In this document: positions 26,208 to 35,367 of the stretch, one piece after another
Layout: the number at the start of each line of letters is the position of its first letter
Position numbering within the stretch: the stretch's first letter is position 1
Position numbers and translations under genes: made by a program
NCBI RefSeq assembly: GCF_009830125.1
Contig: NZ_WUPT01000001.1
Coordinates: forward strand, 1,178,001-1,242,000
DNA length: 64,000 nt
From: Kangsaoukella pontilimi
GTDB lineage: Bacteria > Pseudomonadota > Alphaproteobacteria > Rhodobacterales > Rhodobacteraceae
Direction: 5' to 3'
Notes under the pieces: generated by a model
The model's database searches: none
Told to the model about the DNA's origin: nothing
Seen by the model: only the letters and a program-made list of their open reading frames with translations

Positions 26208-27149
26208 ATGGGCTGCAATCACACGATCCACAAGAACAGCCACCATTTCGGCTGGGACAACAGCATCGAGCCCGTGCTCAGCGTCACGCCCGGTCAGACG
26301 GTCGAGGTCGAGACCATCGACAGCTCGGGCGGTCAACTGGACAAGGCGTCGACCGTGGACGATCTGGCCACGCTGTCCTTCGATCATGTGAACCCCGTGA
26401 CCGGTCCGATCCATATCGAGGGCGCGGAGCCCGGCGATGCCGTCGCGGTCACCTTTCTGGACTTCCGCCCCAGCGGTTGGGGCTGGACCGCCAACATCCC
26501 GGGTTTCGGTCTTCTGGCGGATCAGTTCCCGGAGCCCGCGCTCCATATCTGGAGCTATGACGCTACCTCAATGGTGCCCGCGGCCTTCGGCGCCGGAGGC
26601 AAGGTGCCACTCAAGCCCTTCGTCGGAACCATCGGTCTCGCCATGGCCGAGCCGGGCCTGCACTCGGTCGTGCCGCCCCGCCGGGTCGGTGGCAATCTCG
26701 ATATCCGGGACAATGCCGTCGGCACGACGCTCTACCTGCCGGTCGAAGTGGCGGGCGGGCTTTTGTCGCTCGGGGATACGCACGCCGCCCAAGGCGACGG
26801 AGAGATCTGCGGAACGGCCATCGAAAGCCCGATGACAGTCGCGCTGAAGATCGAGTTGCTGAAAGACGCCCGAATTCCCTTTCCCCGGTTCGAGACAGAC
26901 GGACCGGTCACCCGTCATCTCGACGCATCGGGCTATCGCGCGACCACGGGCATCGGCCCCGACCTGATGCAGGCCGCACGAGACGCCGTCTCTGGTATGA
27001 TCGACTGGATCACCGGCCAGACCGGCATGTCGGCAACCGACGCATACATGCTCTGCTCGGTCTGCGGCGACCTCAGGATCAGCGAAATCGTGGACATGCC
27101 GAACTGGACGGTCTCATTCTATTTCCCGAAAAGCGTGTTGGACGCCTAG
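26208..27149 (+). CDS. Acetamidase/formamidase family protein
   Basis: The 313-residue enzyme matches the FmdA/AmdA family, which hydrolyses formamide or acetamide to ammonia and the acid. Conserved blocks are NIPGFGLLADQFPEPALHIW, the core GNLDIRDNAVGTTLYLPVEV, LSLGDTHAAQGDGEICGTAIE and CSVCGDLRISEIVDMPNW. A perfect AGGAGG (26197-26202) sits five bases before the ATG at 26208. It follows the importer genes, the same arrangement as known amide-transport/amidase operons, so the importer probably brings in an amide. Formamide could also arise inside the cell from the N-formyl hydrolases of this operon. Confidence 0.9.
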   Translation: MGCNHTIHKNSHHFGWDNSIEPVLSVTPGQTVEVETIDSSGGQLDKASTVDDLATLSFDHVNPVTGPIHIEGAEPGDAVAVTFLDFRPSGWGWTANIPGFGLLADQFPEPALHIWSYDATSMVPAAFGAGGKVPLKPFVGTIGLAMAEPGLHSVVPPRRVGGNLDIRDNAVGTTLYLPVEVAGGLLSLGDTHAAQGDGEICGTAIESPMTVALKIELLKDARIPFPRFETDGPVTRHLDASGYRATTGIGPDLMQAARDAVSGMIDWITGQTGMSATDAYMLCSVCGDLRISEIVDMPNWTVSFYFPKSVLDA

Positions 27150-27169
27150 GCCAGAAGACGAAAGACCGA

Positions 27170-28003
27170 ATGATCCCGAACCCGCGCCAGATTGAAGAGC
27201 TGATCGAACTGGTGCGGGACACCGCCCGAACCGAGATCATGCCCCGTTTCCGCAATCTGCACAGCGCCGAAATCAGCACCAAGGCGGGACCAACCGACCT
27301 CGTTACCGTGGCCGACCGCGCCGCCGAGGACGCGATCCGGCGCGGCGTTCTTGGTATCCTGCCCGGTGCTACGGTCATCGGAGAAGAGGCCGTGGCCGAG
27401 GCGCCCGGTCTCCTTTCCGGAATGGCCGACGCCGAGACCTGCGTCATCATCGACCCTATCGATGGCACGGGGAACTACGTGGCCGGTCTTGCGGTCTTCG
27501 GCACCATCCTTGCCGTTCTGGACAAGGGCGAAACGGTGTTCGGCCTTCTTTACGATCCGGTCATGGACGACTGGATGTACGCCCTTCGGGGAAAGGGGGC
27601 GTGGTTTCACCGTCAGGACGGGTCCGAGCATCCCGTCCGCGCCCGAAGCGAAGTGTGCCAACTGTCTGCTGCCAAGGGCTTTGTTACGGTCGAGGACTAT
27701 GACGGCGAAGACAAAGAGACCGTGCGCCGCGCCTTCGACGGCGCCTTGCACGTTCGGGATATTCGTTGCTCCTGCCACGAATATCGTCTGCTTGCGTCCG
27801 GGAGCGTTGACTTCCTGCGCTCCTATTCGCTCGCCCCGTGGGACCATGCGGCGGGCCTGCTGCTTCTTGGCGAGGCGGGCGGTTGGGCCGCTGTCGACGG
27901 CACCCGCCCCTATTCGCCCTGCCGGCATGACGGCCGCATCGTTGCCGCCGGCTCCGGAGCCCTCGGGCGCGTGGTGGCGGCCCTCTCCGCGCGCCTGCCG
28001 TAA
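27170..28003 (+). CDS. Inositol monophosphatase family protein
   Basis: This is a 277-residue member of the Mg-dependent IMPase/SuhB/CysQ phosphatase family. The motifs are GEEAV (metal-binding Glu), DPIDGTGNY (first Asp motif) and WDHAAGLLLLGEAGG (second motif). It lies 20 bases after the formamidase gene and is the last gene of the operon, before a hairpin terminator at 28105. Its link to amide use is not obvious; it might dephosphorylate the sugar phosphate sensed by the RpiR regulator or a phosphorylated substrate. IMPase proteins often act on inositol, histidinol or nucleotide phosphates. Confidence 0.88.
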   Translation: MIPNPRQIEELIELVRDTARTEIMPRFRNLHSAEISTKAGPTDLVTVADRAAEDAIRRGVLGILPGATVIGEEAVAEAPGLLSGMADAETCVIIDPIDGTGNYVAGLAVFGTILAVLDKGETVFGLLYDPVMDDWMYALRGKGAWFHRQDGSEHPVRARSEVCQLSAAKGFVTVEDYDGEDKETVRRAFDGALHVRDIRCSCHEYRLLASGSVDFLRSYSLAPWDHAAGLLLLGEAGGWAAVDGTRPYSPCRHDGRIVAAGSGALGRVVAALSARLP

Positions 28004-28104
28004 GCCAGTGCCCGCGATCACGACTCCGACTTGCCCTCAACCTCGCGAACGGCGTCATCGCTGCAACAGAATGCCCGCCACGATCCCGAGACGGGTTTGA
28101 CAAT

Positions 28105-28123
28105 CGCCCTCGCAGGGCGTTTT
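28105..28123 (+). terminator. Probable rho-independent terminator of the amide operon
   Basis: CGCCCT (28105-28110), a CGC loop and AGGGCG (28114-28119) form a perfect six-pair stem directly followed by TTTT. It lies about 100 bases after the last gene of the operon. The rest of the 365-base space to 28368 holds no convincing gene, only a low-quality frame that contains this hairpin. Confidence 0.65.
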
Positions 28124-28368
28124 CTGTTCCATCGGCGGCGATTTGAGAGCTACGGGAAAAAGGGACTATCGGCATTGGAAGGGTCTAACTGGTCTGCTCA
28201 TCCCTGTTTCCGCGCAAGATGGCCGGGCGAAGAACAGGGTGGACGGATGCCGAGGCACAACCTGCCACAGCCGATGATTTCTCATAGATCATTGTCGCGC
28301 TCCTGCGACTTTTCCCGCAGCCTATGCGGTCTTGCCGCTGCCGGCCAAACAGCCGGTGGAACGCGTTG

Positions 28369-30027
28369 ATGGACGGCTCCCCGGTTCTCGTCCTTCTGAA
28401 CATGGCCGCTGCGGCTGCGCTTCTGATCTGGTCGGTGCGGCTGGTGCGGACCGGCTTCGAGCGCGCCTTTGGTGGCCAGCTTCGCCGCTGGCTGCGCCAC
28501 TCGACCGCGACGCGCGTGCGCGCCGCCGCTACCGGAGCAGGTGCCGCGATCCTGATGCAAAGCTCGACCGCCGTGGCGATGCTTCTGGCCGGTTTCGTTT
28601 CGGCGGGCGCTATCGGAGGAGCGGCCGGACTGGCGATCTTTCTCGGCGCCGACCTTGGCTCTGCCGTTGTGGTGCAAATCCTGAATTCGCGGGTAGCGCT
28701 ACTGACCCCGCTTCTGCTGCTTGTCGGCGTGATGATCTTTCTCAGAAGCGCCCGCCGCACGGCGCGTCAGGTCGGACGCATCCTGATCGGACTGGCCCTG
28801 ATCTTCCTGTCCCTCGACCTGATCCGCGACGCGAGCGCCCCCCTTTCCGAAAGCGGTGCGGCGCAAGCGGCGATGGTGTATCTGGCCGCCGACGCGATCT
28901 CGGCCTTTCTCATCGCGGCGCTTTTCGCATGGCTCGTGCATTCCAGCGTCGCCGCAATCCTCCTCTTCGCCACACTGGCTCAACAAGGGCTTCTGCCTCT
29001 CGACGCGGCCTTCGCCATGGTTCTTGGAGCCAATCTTGGCGGATCGCTGATCGCCGTCTTTCTGACGCTCAAGGCACAGGCGACCGTTCGGCAGATCGTC
29101 TGTACGAACCTCGTTCTACGGGGGGGCGGTGCCGTGCTGGCGCTGATCCTTCTGGCGCAATTGGCAGTCCCCGAGATCATGCCGGGCGGCACGCCTGCGC
29201 AGAAGGCTCTGAACCTGCATCTGATCTACAACCTGGCACTGCTGGTACTGGCGCTCCCCTTCACACGACCGCTCATGAAGCTCGCGCAGCTCGTCATTGC
29301 GGACCCTGCGGGCGCCGCGCCCGAGACCCTACATCGCTCGGCACTCGATCACATGGTCCAGAACCAGCCGCGCCGCGCATTCGCCTGCGCGCAGCGAGAA
29401 CTGGTCGAGGTCGGAAACCGCATCGAGGTCATGCTGCGCGAGGCGATCGTCCTGTTTGAGACCTATGACGATGCGGTCGCACAGCGGTTGAAGGGCGAGA
29501 TGCGGGAGATCGCCCGGATGTCACTTGACCTACGGGTCTATCTTGCAGGCATCCGCAGCGAGGACAAATCCGAGGATACAGGCACGCGGGCCTTCGACCT
29601 GTCCGGCGTGGCCGTGAACCTTGAAGCAGGCGCGGATGTGATCGTTCGGAAGATGGTCGAGCTTGCCCGCCGGAAACACGCCGAACAGCTCAGCTTTTCC
29701 GACGATGGCTGGCGCGAATTGACCGACTTTCACGATGCCGTTCTGCGCAACGTCCAGTCCGGGATTGCCGTCCTGATGTCAGGCGATGTCGGATCGGCCC
29801 GCGAACTGGTCGAGCAGAAGGAACATATCCGCGAACTGGAACAGTCGCTCGAACGCGCGCATCTGAAGCGGTTGCGTCAGGGCCTGACCGAGTCGATCGA
29901 GACCAGTGCCATCCATCTGGAACTTCTCAGGGCGCTCAAGATGCTGAACACATCCTTCGCGATGATCGCCTACCCGCTTCTGGAAGAGCATGGCGAGCTT
30001 CTGGAAAGCCGTCTGGCCGGACAATAA
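28369..30027 (+). CDS. Na/Pi cotransporter family protein with PhoU-like C-terminal domain
   Basis: This is a 552-residue membrane protein of the NptA/PNaS family. Two inverted transport repeats are visible, the first with ILMQSSTAVAMLLAG and the second with LVHSSVAAILLFATLA, where the family has QSS motifs. About eight hydrophobic segments extend to residue 310. The C-terminal third is helical, with PhoU-like features (LVEVGNRIEVMLREAIVLFE and a coiled-coil-like EQKEHIRELEQSLERAHLK), as in many bacterial homologues. Sodium-driven phosphate movement across the inner membrane is the usual role. The ATG at 28369 is chosen. It is a single-gene unit between the amide operon and the convergent sugar operon. 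Confidence 0.88.
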   Translation: MDGSPVLVLLNMAAAAALLIWSVRLVRTGFERAFGGQLRRWLRHSTATRVRAAATGAGAAILMQSSTAVAMLLAGFVSAGAIGGAAGLAIFLGADLGSAVVVQILNSRVALLTPLLLLVGVMIFLRSARRTARQVGRILIGLALIFLSLDLIRDASAPLSESGAAQAAMVYLAADAISAFLIAALFAWLVHSSVAAILLFATLAQQGLLPLDAAFAMVLGANLGGSLIAVFLTLKAQATVRQIVCTNLVLRGGGAVLALILLAQLAVPEIMPGGTPAQKALNLHLIYNLALLVLALPFTRPLMKLAQLVIADPAGAAPETLHRSALDHMVQNQPRRAFACAQRELVEVGNRIEVMLREAIVLFETYDDAVAQRLKGEMREIARMSLDLRVYLAGIRSEDKSEDTGTRAFDLSGVAVNLEAGADVIVRKMVELARRKHAEQLSFSDDGWRELTDFHDAVLRNVQSGIAVLMSGDVGSARELVEQKEHIRELEQSLERAHLKRLRQGLTESIETSAIHLELLRALKMLNTSFAMIAYPLLEEHGELLESRLAGQ

Positions 30028-30038
30028 GCCCGGCCAGA
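30012..30038. terminator. Bidirectional terminator-like hairpin between convergent genes
   Basis: TCTGGCCGG (30012-30020) and CCGGCCAGA (30030-30038) are exact inverted repeats with a nine-base loop that contains the stop codon of the plus-strand gene. It lies 12 bases before the end of the convergent hydrolase gene and could end both transcripts; there is no clear T-run. Confidence 0.5.
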
Positions 30039-30049
30039 AGGGTTAAAGA

Positions 30050-30907
30050 TCAAAGCGCCGGCAGAACCTCGCTCCGCTGCGCGCCAAGCCCGGCAATACC
30101 AAGCGTCACGACCTCTCCGCCCTTCAGATAGCGCGGGGGCTTTTGCCCCATGCCAACGCCCGGGGGCGTACCGGTCGAGATCACGTCACCCGGCTGGAGA
30201 CTCATGAAACGGCTGCAATAGGAAATCAGGTGCGGCACCTTGAAGATCAGCGTCGCGGTGCTGCCCGCCTGCTGGCGCTCGCCATCGACGTCCAGCCACA
30301 TATCGAGCGCATCGACATCGGCCACCTCGTCGGGCGTAACCAGCCACGGCCCGGTCGGCCCGAACGTATCGCAACCCTTGCCCTTGTCCCAGGAACCCGC
30401 GCGCTCGATCTGGAATTCCCGTTCCGAGACGTCGTTGACGACGCAGAAACCGGCCACGTGGTCCATGGCGTCGACCTCGTCGATATAGACGCCGGGCTTA
30501 CCGATCACGACGCCAAGTTCGACCTCCCAGTCGGTCTTGACGCTGTCCCGCGGGATCTGGATCGGATCGTTGGGTCCGCAAATGGCGGAGGTCCACTTGT
30601 TAAAGATGATCGGCTCCTCGGGAATCGGCATCCCGGCTTCTTCGGCATGGTCGGCGTAGTTCAGGCCGATGCAGACGAATTTGCCAATGCCACCCACGCA
30701 GGCGCCAAGCCGCAGACCTTCTTGCGGCGCACCCTCGACAAGCGGGAGGCTTTCCGGGTCGAGTGCGCGCAGTCGCTCGATGCTGTCGGGCAGAAGTGCA
30801 GCGCCGCCGATGTCTGTTACGACACCCGAGAGGTCACGGACACGGCCCTCAGCATCTAGCAGGCCGGGTTTCTCGGCGCCGGGCGCGCCGTAGCGAAGCA
30901 GTTTCAT
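30050..30907 (-). CDS. Fumarylacetoacetate hydrolase family protein, candidate 2,4-diketo-3-deoxy-aldonate hydrolase
   Basis: The 285-residue enzyme is close to the FAH-family hydrolases that split 2,4-diketo-3-deoxy-L-fuconate (or -rhamnonate) into pyruvate and L-lactate. Conserved parts are FVCIGLNYADHAEE, FNKWTSAICGPNDPI, DWEVELGVVIGK (metal-binding Glu pair), VNDVSEREFQIER and the STGTPPGVGMG loop. It is the last gene of the minus-strand importer operon. A paralogue at 60623-61474 shares MKLLR(Y/F)G, the LNYADHA core and the whole C-terminal loop. An L-lactate dehydrogenase-like gene (42091) nearby fits the predicted product. The sugar itself is uncertain. Confidence 0.85.
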   Translation of the reverse strand: MKLLRYGAPGAEKPGLLDAEGRVRDLSGVVTDIGGAALLPDSIERLRALDPESLPLVEGAPQEGLRLGACVGGIGKFVCIGLNYADHAEEAGMPIPEEPIIFNKWTSAICGPNDPIQIPRDSVKTDWEVELGVVIGKPGVYIDEVDAMDHVAGFCVVNDVSEREFQIERAGSWDKGKGCDTFGPTGPWLVTPDEVADVDALDMWLDVDGERQQAGSTATLIFKVPHLISYCSRFMSLQPGDVISTGTPPGVGMGQKPPRYLKGGEVVTLGIAGLGAQRSEVLPAL

Positions 30908-30943
30908 GCTCTCTCCAATTCAGTTCCGTTGGTCGGTGTTCCG

Positions 30944-32455
30944 TCAGGCCGCCTTATCGCCGCCCAGCCCCGAGATCGCCTGAATCAGGCTGTCTTCGGT
31001 CACCTCCTCCGAGGTGAAGGTCCGCATGATCCGGCCCGAATACATGGCCACGATCCGGTCTGAGACATGCAGCACCTCGGGCATTTCCGAGCTGATGACC
31101 ATGACCGCATAGCCCTGCGCCGCAAGTTCGCGAAGAAGCTTGTGGATTTCAGACTTGCTGCCCACGTCGATGCCGCGCGTCGGCTCGTCCACGATCAGAA
31201 CACTTGGATGCATCGACAGCCATTTGCCGATGACGATCTTCTGCTGGTTCCCGCCCGACAGGTTGCCCACCTGCTGCTTCCAGCCGGGTGTGCGGATATC
31301 CAGCCGGTCGCGATACTGGTCGAAGATCGCGACCTCGGCTCCCTCAGCCACGAAAGGCCCGGCGGTCAGGTCATCGACCTGCGGCAAGGTCATGTTGTCC
31401 CGACAGTTCATCCCCAGAACAAGACCCTGCCCCTTGCGGTCTTCCGGCACCAGCGAGATGCCGCGCTGAATGGCATCCGCGGGCGAGTTGATCCGCACCT
31501 CTTCCCCGTCGAGCAGGATTTGTCCGGAATGGGCGTCCCTGAGACCGAAGAGCGTCTCGGCGATTTCGGTCCGGCCCGCACCGACAAGGCCGTAAAAGCC
31601 CACGACCTCGCCCCGGCGAACCTGAAAGCTCACGTCACTGTAGAGCTTGCCGCAGGACAGACCCCGCACCTCAAGCGCGACATCGCCCAGTTCGTGGTGC
31701 GACGCATTCCGGCTGAGGTCCAGCTTCCGCCCGATCATCATCTGGGTCAGCGATTCCTCGGTCGTGTCGGAGGTGTTGACCGTGCCCTGATACTGACCGT
31801 CACGCAGGATCGAAATGCGGTCGGTGATCTTGAAGATCTCTTCCATCCGGTGAGAGATATAGATGATCCCCACACCGTCGGCCTTCAGATCCGAGATCAC
31901 GTCAAACAGCACGACCTTTTCCGCATCCGTCAGCGATGCAGTCGGCTCGTCGAAGATGACCGCCTTGGCGTCCACCGTCAGCGCGCGGGCGATCTCGACC
32001 ATCTGCTGGTTCGCGATGGACAGGTCGCCCACCCGCGTTCTGGCGTCGAAGCCCACATTGAGCTTTTTCAGAATGGCGTTGGTCTTCTCGGTCAGAAGGC
32101 CCCAGTCGACGCGTCCAAAACTCTTTCGGGGCAGTTCGCCCAGATAGATGTTCTCGGCCACCGAAAGCTCTTCTGCAAGGCTCAGTTCCTGGTGGATGAA
32201 AACGATGCCCTTGGCCTTGGCCTCGAGCGGCCCCGCCATTACTACCCTCTCGTCACCCATGTAGATGGCGCCGCCGTCAGGCTGATAGATGCCGCCCAGA
32301 ACCTTCATGAGGGTCGATTTCCCGGCACCGTTCTCGCCCATCAGCGCGTGGACTTCTCCGGGCATGACCGAAAAGGACACGTCATCGAGCGCGCGGACAC
32401 CGGGGAAGGTTTTGACGATGTTGTCCAGATGCAGGACGGGTTTCGCGTCGGTCAT
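30944..32455 (-). CDS. Sugar ABC transporter ATPase (RbsA/MglA type)
   Basis: This is a 503-residue tandem ATPase for a CUT2 sugar importer. The N-terminal half has a complete Walker A GENGAGKST, VFIHQELSLAEELSVAENIYLG and Walker B VIFDEPTASL. The C-terminal half has the usual degenerate Walker A GLVGAGRTE but an intact LSGGNQQKIVIGKWL signature and LIVDEPTRGIDVG. This asymmetry is normal for the family. Its start overlaps the stop of the permease gene upstream (ATGA). With two permeases and an RbsB-like binding protein it forms a complete pentose/deoxyhexose-type importer. Confidence 0.93.
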   Translation of the reverse strand: MTDAKPVLHLDNIVKTFPGVRALDDVSFSVMPGEVHALMGENGAGKSTLMKVLGGIYQPDGGAIYMGDERVVMAGPLEAKAKGIVFIHQELSLAEELSVAENIYLGELPRKSFGRVDWGLLTEKTNAILKKLNVGFDARTRVGDLSIANQQMVEIARALTVDAKAVIFDEPTASLTDAEKVVLFDVISDLKADGVGIIYISHRMEEIFKITDRISILRDGQYQGTVNTSDTTEESLTQMMIGRKLDLSRNASHHELGDVALEVRGLSCGKLYSDVSFQVRRGEVVGFYGLVGAGRTEIAETLFGLRDAHSGQILLDGEEVRINSPADAIQRGISLVPEDRKGQGLVLGMNCRDNMTLPQVDDLTAGPFVAEGAEVAIFDQYRDRLDIRTPGWKQQVGNLSGGNQQKIVIGKWLSMHPSVLIVDEPTRGIDVGSKSEIHKLLRELAAQGYAVMVISSEMPEVLHVSDRIVAMYSGRIMRTFTSEEVTEDSLIQAISGLGGDKAA

Positions 32456-33453
32456 ACCTTCAACTCCTCTTTGCCCTTGATGTTGAGCTGACGATCCAGG
32501 AACAGCACTGCGATCAGGATGAGACCGATCACAAGATTCACTGTCGACGTATCGGCCCCGATATGGCCCAGGCCCTTCCTCAGAAGCTGAATGGCGATGA
32601 CACCGCCAAAGGTGCCTATGACATTGCCCGCACCCCCGGTGATCTTGGTCCCGCCGAGGACGACCGCCGTGATGACCCAGAGCTCGTAAAGCTGTCCGTC
32701 ATTGGGGTTCACCGAGCCGCTTTCGGAGTAGAAAACGACGGCCGAGAGCGCTGCCAGAAAGCCGATGATCGCGAAGTTGATCATCATGTGCGGGCCCACG
32801 CGGATACCCGCGTTCACCGCCGCTTCGCGATTGTCGCCGATGGCATAGGCGTTCCGACCATGGACTGTCCGCGCCATCAGGAACCAGATCCCCGCCGTCA
32901 CGGCCAGAAGGAACCACGACGCCGTGGCCAGCCCCAGGAATTCCGCCTCGGCAAAGTCCACCAGTGTCCAGTTCAGGTGGCTGGTCGGGTTCTCGCCATT
33001 GAACATGAAAACGATGCCGCGATAGCCCAGCATCGAGCCAAGCGTCACGATGAAGGCATCCACGCCTGTCTTCCAGACGATCAGCCCGTTGAGCGCGCCC
33101 AGCAGCGTGCCCACCAGAAGCGACAGCAGCCACGCCACAGGGATCACCCAGTCGCCCAGCCCGGCAAAGATGGGCCATGTCATGCTGTCGAGCAGAACGA
33201 TTGCAGCGATGGCAAAAGTAGCGCCGACCGAAAGGTCGATATTGCCGTTAACCATGACCAGCGTCATGCCCATGGCGATGATCCCGATGGGCGCCGACTG
33301 CTTCAGAAGGAGCAGCATGTTGTCATAGTCCATGAACGCCTGATCGGAGATCGACAGATAGGACCCTGCGACGCTGAAGAAGATGAGCTCCAGCACGATG
33401 AACCCCCAGATGGCACCGTTGGCCAGCGCGCGGGACAATGTGTTCGGTTGCAT
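32452..33453 (-). CDS. Sugar ABC transporter permease (RbsC-like), second copy
   Basis: This is a 333-residue CUT2 permease with about ten hydrophobic helices. NGNIDLSVGATFAIAAIVLLD and AVVLGGTKITGGAGNVIGTFGG are the family hallmarks. The ATG at 33453 gives a normal N-terminus; a longer in-frame opening adds 24 unlikely residues. It follows a second, different permease gene after 13 bases, so the importer probably uses a heterodimeric channel, whereas the classic ribose system has one permease gene. Confidence 0.9.
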   Translation of the reverse strand: MQPNTLSRALANGAIWGFIVLELIFFSVAGSYLSISDQAFMDYDNMLLLLKQSAPIGIIAMGMTLVMVNGNIDLSVGATFAIAAIVLLDSMTWPIFAGLGDWVIPVAWLLSLLVGTLLGALNGLIVWKTGVDAFIVTLGSMLGYRGIVFMFNGENPTSHLNWTLVDFAEAEFLGLATASWFLLAVTAGIWFLMARTVHGRNAYAIGDNREAAVNAGIRVGPHMMINFAIIGFLAALSAVVFYSESGSVNPNDGQLYELWVITAVVLGGTKITGGAGNVIGTFGGVIAIQLLRKGLGHIGADTSTVNLVIGLILIAVLFLDRQLNIKGKEELKV

Positions 33454-33466
33454 GACGTCCCCTCCC

Positions 33467-34441
33467 TCAGGCGATTGCCGACCAGAGCTTGCCGCGCTTG
33501 GCCGCGATATCGAGCCAGACAGCAAGGATGATGATTACCCAGGTCACGACGAACTGGATGTAGAATTGCAGGCCCATCAGCAGGAGGCCGTTCTGGATGA
33601 AACCAAGGATCAGGACACCGATCACCGTCTTGAAGACAGTGCCGGACCCGCCCAGAAGAGACGCGCCGCCGAGGATGACAGCGGCCAGCACCTCAAGCTC
33701 GAGCCCCTGCCCGACCGTGTTCTGCGACCCGAGGCTTCGACTGGCCTGGATCAGCCCAGCGGTGGCGACACATGCCGCCGAGATGAGGTAGCAGAAAAAA
33801 ACCGTACGGGCGCGAGGGATGCCCGAAAAGGTGGCCGCAGTTCCGTTGCCACCCACGGCGTAGACCTTGCGCCCGAAGGGCGTCTTGGCGAGCGTCAGTC
33901 CCAATAGCGCGGCGAGTGCGATGAAAATGAGGATCGGAACCGGGATACCCAGAGCCGTTCCCTGCCCGAAGACACTGAACCACGTGCCTTCCTTGTCGGC
34001 GATGTCCATGTTCTGACCGCCCGAATAGGTCAGCGTCAGCCCGTGAATGGCGGACAGCATTCCCAATGTGACAATCAGCGAATTCAGCCTCAGATACCCC
34101 ACCAGAAAGCCGATGAAGGCGCCGAGGCAAAGCGTCATCGCGAACATCGCCGGAATGGCCATGAACGGCCCGATCTTGTCGTGCAGGTCGAGCACGACGA
34201 TCGTCGAAAAGGACATCATCGAGCCGACCGAGAGATCAAGATTGCCGCTGATCACCACGAAGGTGACGCCAAGCGCCATGACCCCCAGAATGGCCGAGGA
34301 TCGGACAACGCTGAAGACATTGTCCATCGTCAGGAATTTCGGGTTCGCGATCGTGAACGCGATCATGAAGATCACGAAGGCGATCAGGATACCCTGTTTG
34401 GCAAGAACGCTGCCAATCTGCTGTTTCGTCAGTGTTGCCAT
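33467..34441 (-). CDS. Sugar ABC transporter permease (RbsC-like), first copy
   Basis: This is a 324-residue CUT2 permease with the same hallmarks as its neighbour (ISGNLDLSVGSMMSFSTIVVLD, AAVILGGASLLGGSGTVFKTV) but clearly diverged, so it is not a recent duplicate. The ATG at 34441 is preceded by GGGAGG on the minus strand; a start 12 codons upstream is less likely. It lies between the SDR gene and the second permease gene. Confidence 0.9.
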   Translation of the reverse strand: MATLTKQQIGSVLAKQGILIAFVIFMIAFTIANPKFLTMDNVFSVVRSSAILGVMALGVTFVVISGNLDLSVGSMMSFSTIVVLDLHDKIGPFMAIPAMFAMTLCLGAFIGFLVGYLRLNSLIVTLGMLSAIHGLTLTYSGGQNMDIADKEGTWFSVFGQGTALGIPVPILIFIALAALLGLTLAKTPFGRKVYAVGGNGTAATFSGIPRARTVFFCYLISAACVATAGLIQASRSLGSQNTVGQGLELEVLAAVILGGASLLGGSGTVFKTVIGVLILGFIQNGLLLMGLQFYIQFVVTWVIIILAVWLDIAAKRGKLWSAIA

Positions 34442-34473
34442 GATCCCCTCCCTTGTCTCCTCGCTGCTGACCG

Positions 34474-35271
34474 TCATACCAGCGTCATGCCTCCATCGAT
34501 CATGACGATCTGGCCGGTCATGTAGTCGCTATCCTCGGATGCGAGATATAGCGTGGTACCGGTGATATCCTTTGGAGCGGCAACCCGACCCTTCAGTATC
34601 TCCGCCGAAAACTCTTCCATGGCCTGCCCCGGACGCTCGGCGGCCCCGATCTCCATCAGGTCCTGATCGACCTGTTCCCACATCTCGGTGGCCACCACTC
34701 CCGGCGCAAAGCCGGTGACGGTGATGTTGTGCTTAGCCAGATCGCGCGCGCCCGACTGGGTCAGCGAGACGACCGCGAATTTCGAGGCACAATAGGGCGC
34801 GACATTGTCAAAGCCCTGACGGCTGGCGATGGACGCGGTATTGACGATCTTGCCGCCGTTTCCCTGCGCGATCATCTGCCGGGCTGCTTCCTGCATGCCG
34901 ATCAGACAGCCGAGACCGTTGACGCCCATGATAAAGTTCCAGTTGTCCTCGGTGACGTCCATGAAGTTCATCGGCTTGTTCACGCCGGCGTTGTTGAACA
35001 TCACGTCGAGCCGTCCGAAGCAGTCGACAGTATGCGCGATCATTGCGCGGACCGCCTCGCGGTCTGTAACATCGACCTGAGCCGAGGTCACGTTCCCGCC
35101 CTGCCCGTTGAGCCTTGCGCGGTTCGCCTCGGCCACTTCGGCCACTTTGTCACCGTTTATGTCTGCGATACAAACCTGCGCGCCCTCGTCGAGAAGCGAT
35201 TCCGCGATTGCGCGCCCTATCCCTTGTGCAGCGCCCGTGACGATACAGACGCGACCCGAAACACGTCCCAT
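34474..35271 (-). CDS. SDR family oxidoreductase
   Basis: This is a 265-residue classical SDR with TGAAQGIGRAIAES at the cofactor site, NNAGVNKP, and the catalytic pair in PYCASKFAVV, ending SDYMTGQIVMIDGG. Its closest partner in the window is the SDR at 38391-39200: both share the (G/N)xNKPxxFMDxxEDNW segment, HNITVxGxAPGVV and the LASxDSDYMTGQ end, so they are paralogues in the two divergent arms of the same locus. It is inserted between the binding-protein gene and the permease genes of the importer. It probably oxidises the imported sugar or its acid, with the substrate unknown. Confidence 0.87.
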   Translation of the reverse strand: MGRVSGRVCIVTGAAQGIGRAIAESLLDEGAQVCIADINGDKVAEVAEANRARLNGQGGNVTSAQVDVTDREAVRAMIAHTVDCFGRLDVMFNNAGVNKPMNFMDVTEDNWNFIMGVNGLGCLIGMQEAARQMIAQGNGGKIVNTASIASRQGFDNVAPYCASKFAVVSLTQSGARDLAKHNITVTGFAPGVVATEMWEQVDQDLMEIGAAERPGQAMEEFSAEILKGRVAAPKDITGTTLYLASEDSDYMTGQIVMIDGGMTLV

Positions 35272-35314
35272 GTGTCCGGCCTCCCTGAATTCAGTCTTAT
35301 TCTCGTGGTTCTAA

Positions 35315-35354
35315 AATGCGGCGTGGGGCGCGCGCGACATTGCGCGCCCCACGC
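35315..35354 (-). terminator. Strong stem-loop after the sugar-binding protein gene (attenuator)
   Basis: GCGTGGGGCGCGC (35321-35333) and GCGCGCCCCACGC (35342-35354) are a perfect 13-pair stem with an eight-base loop. On the minus strand it comes 13 bases after the binding-protein stop and is followed by CGCATTTT. It probably limits read-through into the SDR, permease and ATPase genes and protects the upstream message. Confidence 0.75.
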
Positions 35355-35367
35355 TCAGGGAGGTGTC

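Noticed and set aside
28031-28369. A 112-codon plus-strand open frame after the IMPase gene
   Set aside because: Its composition is Arg/Ser-rich without motifs, and it runs through a hairpin terminator; treated as non-coding.
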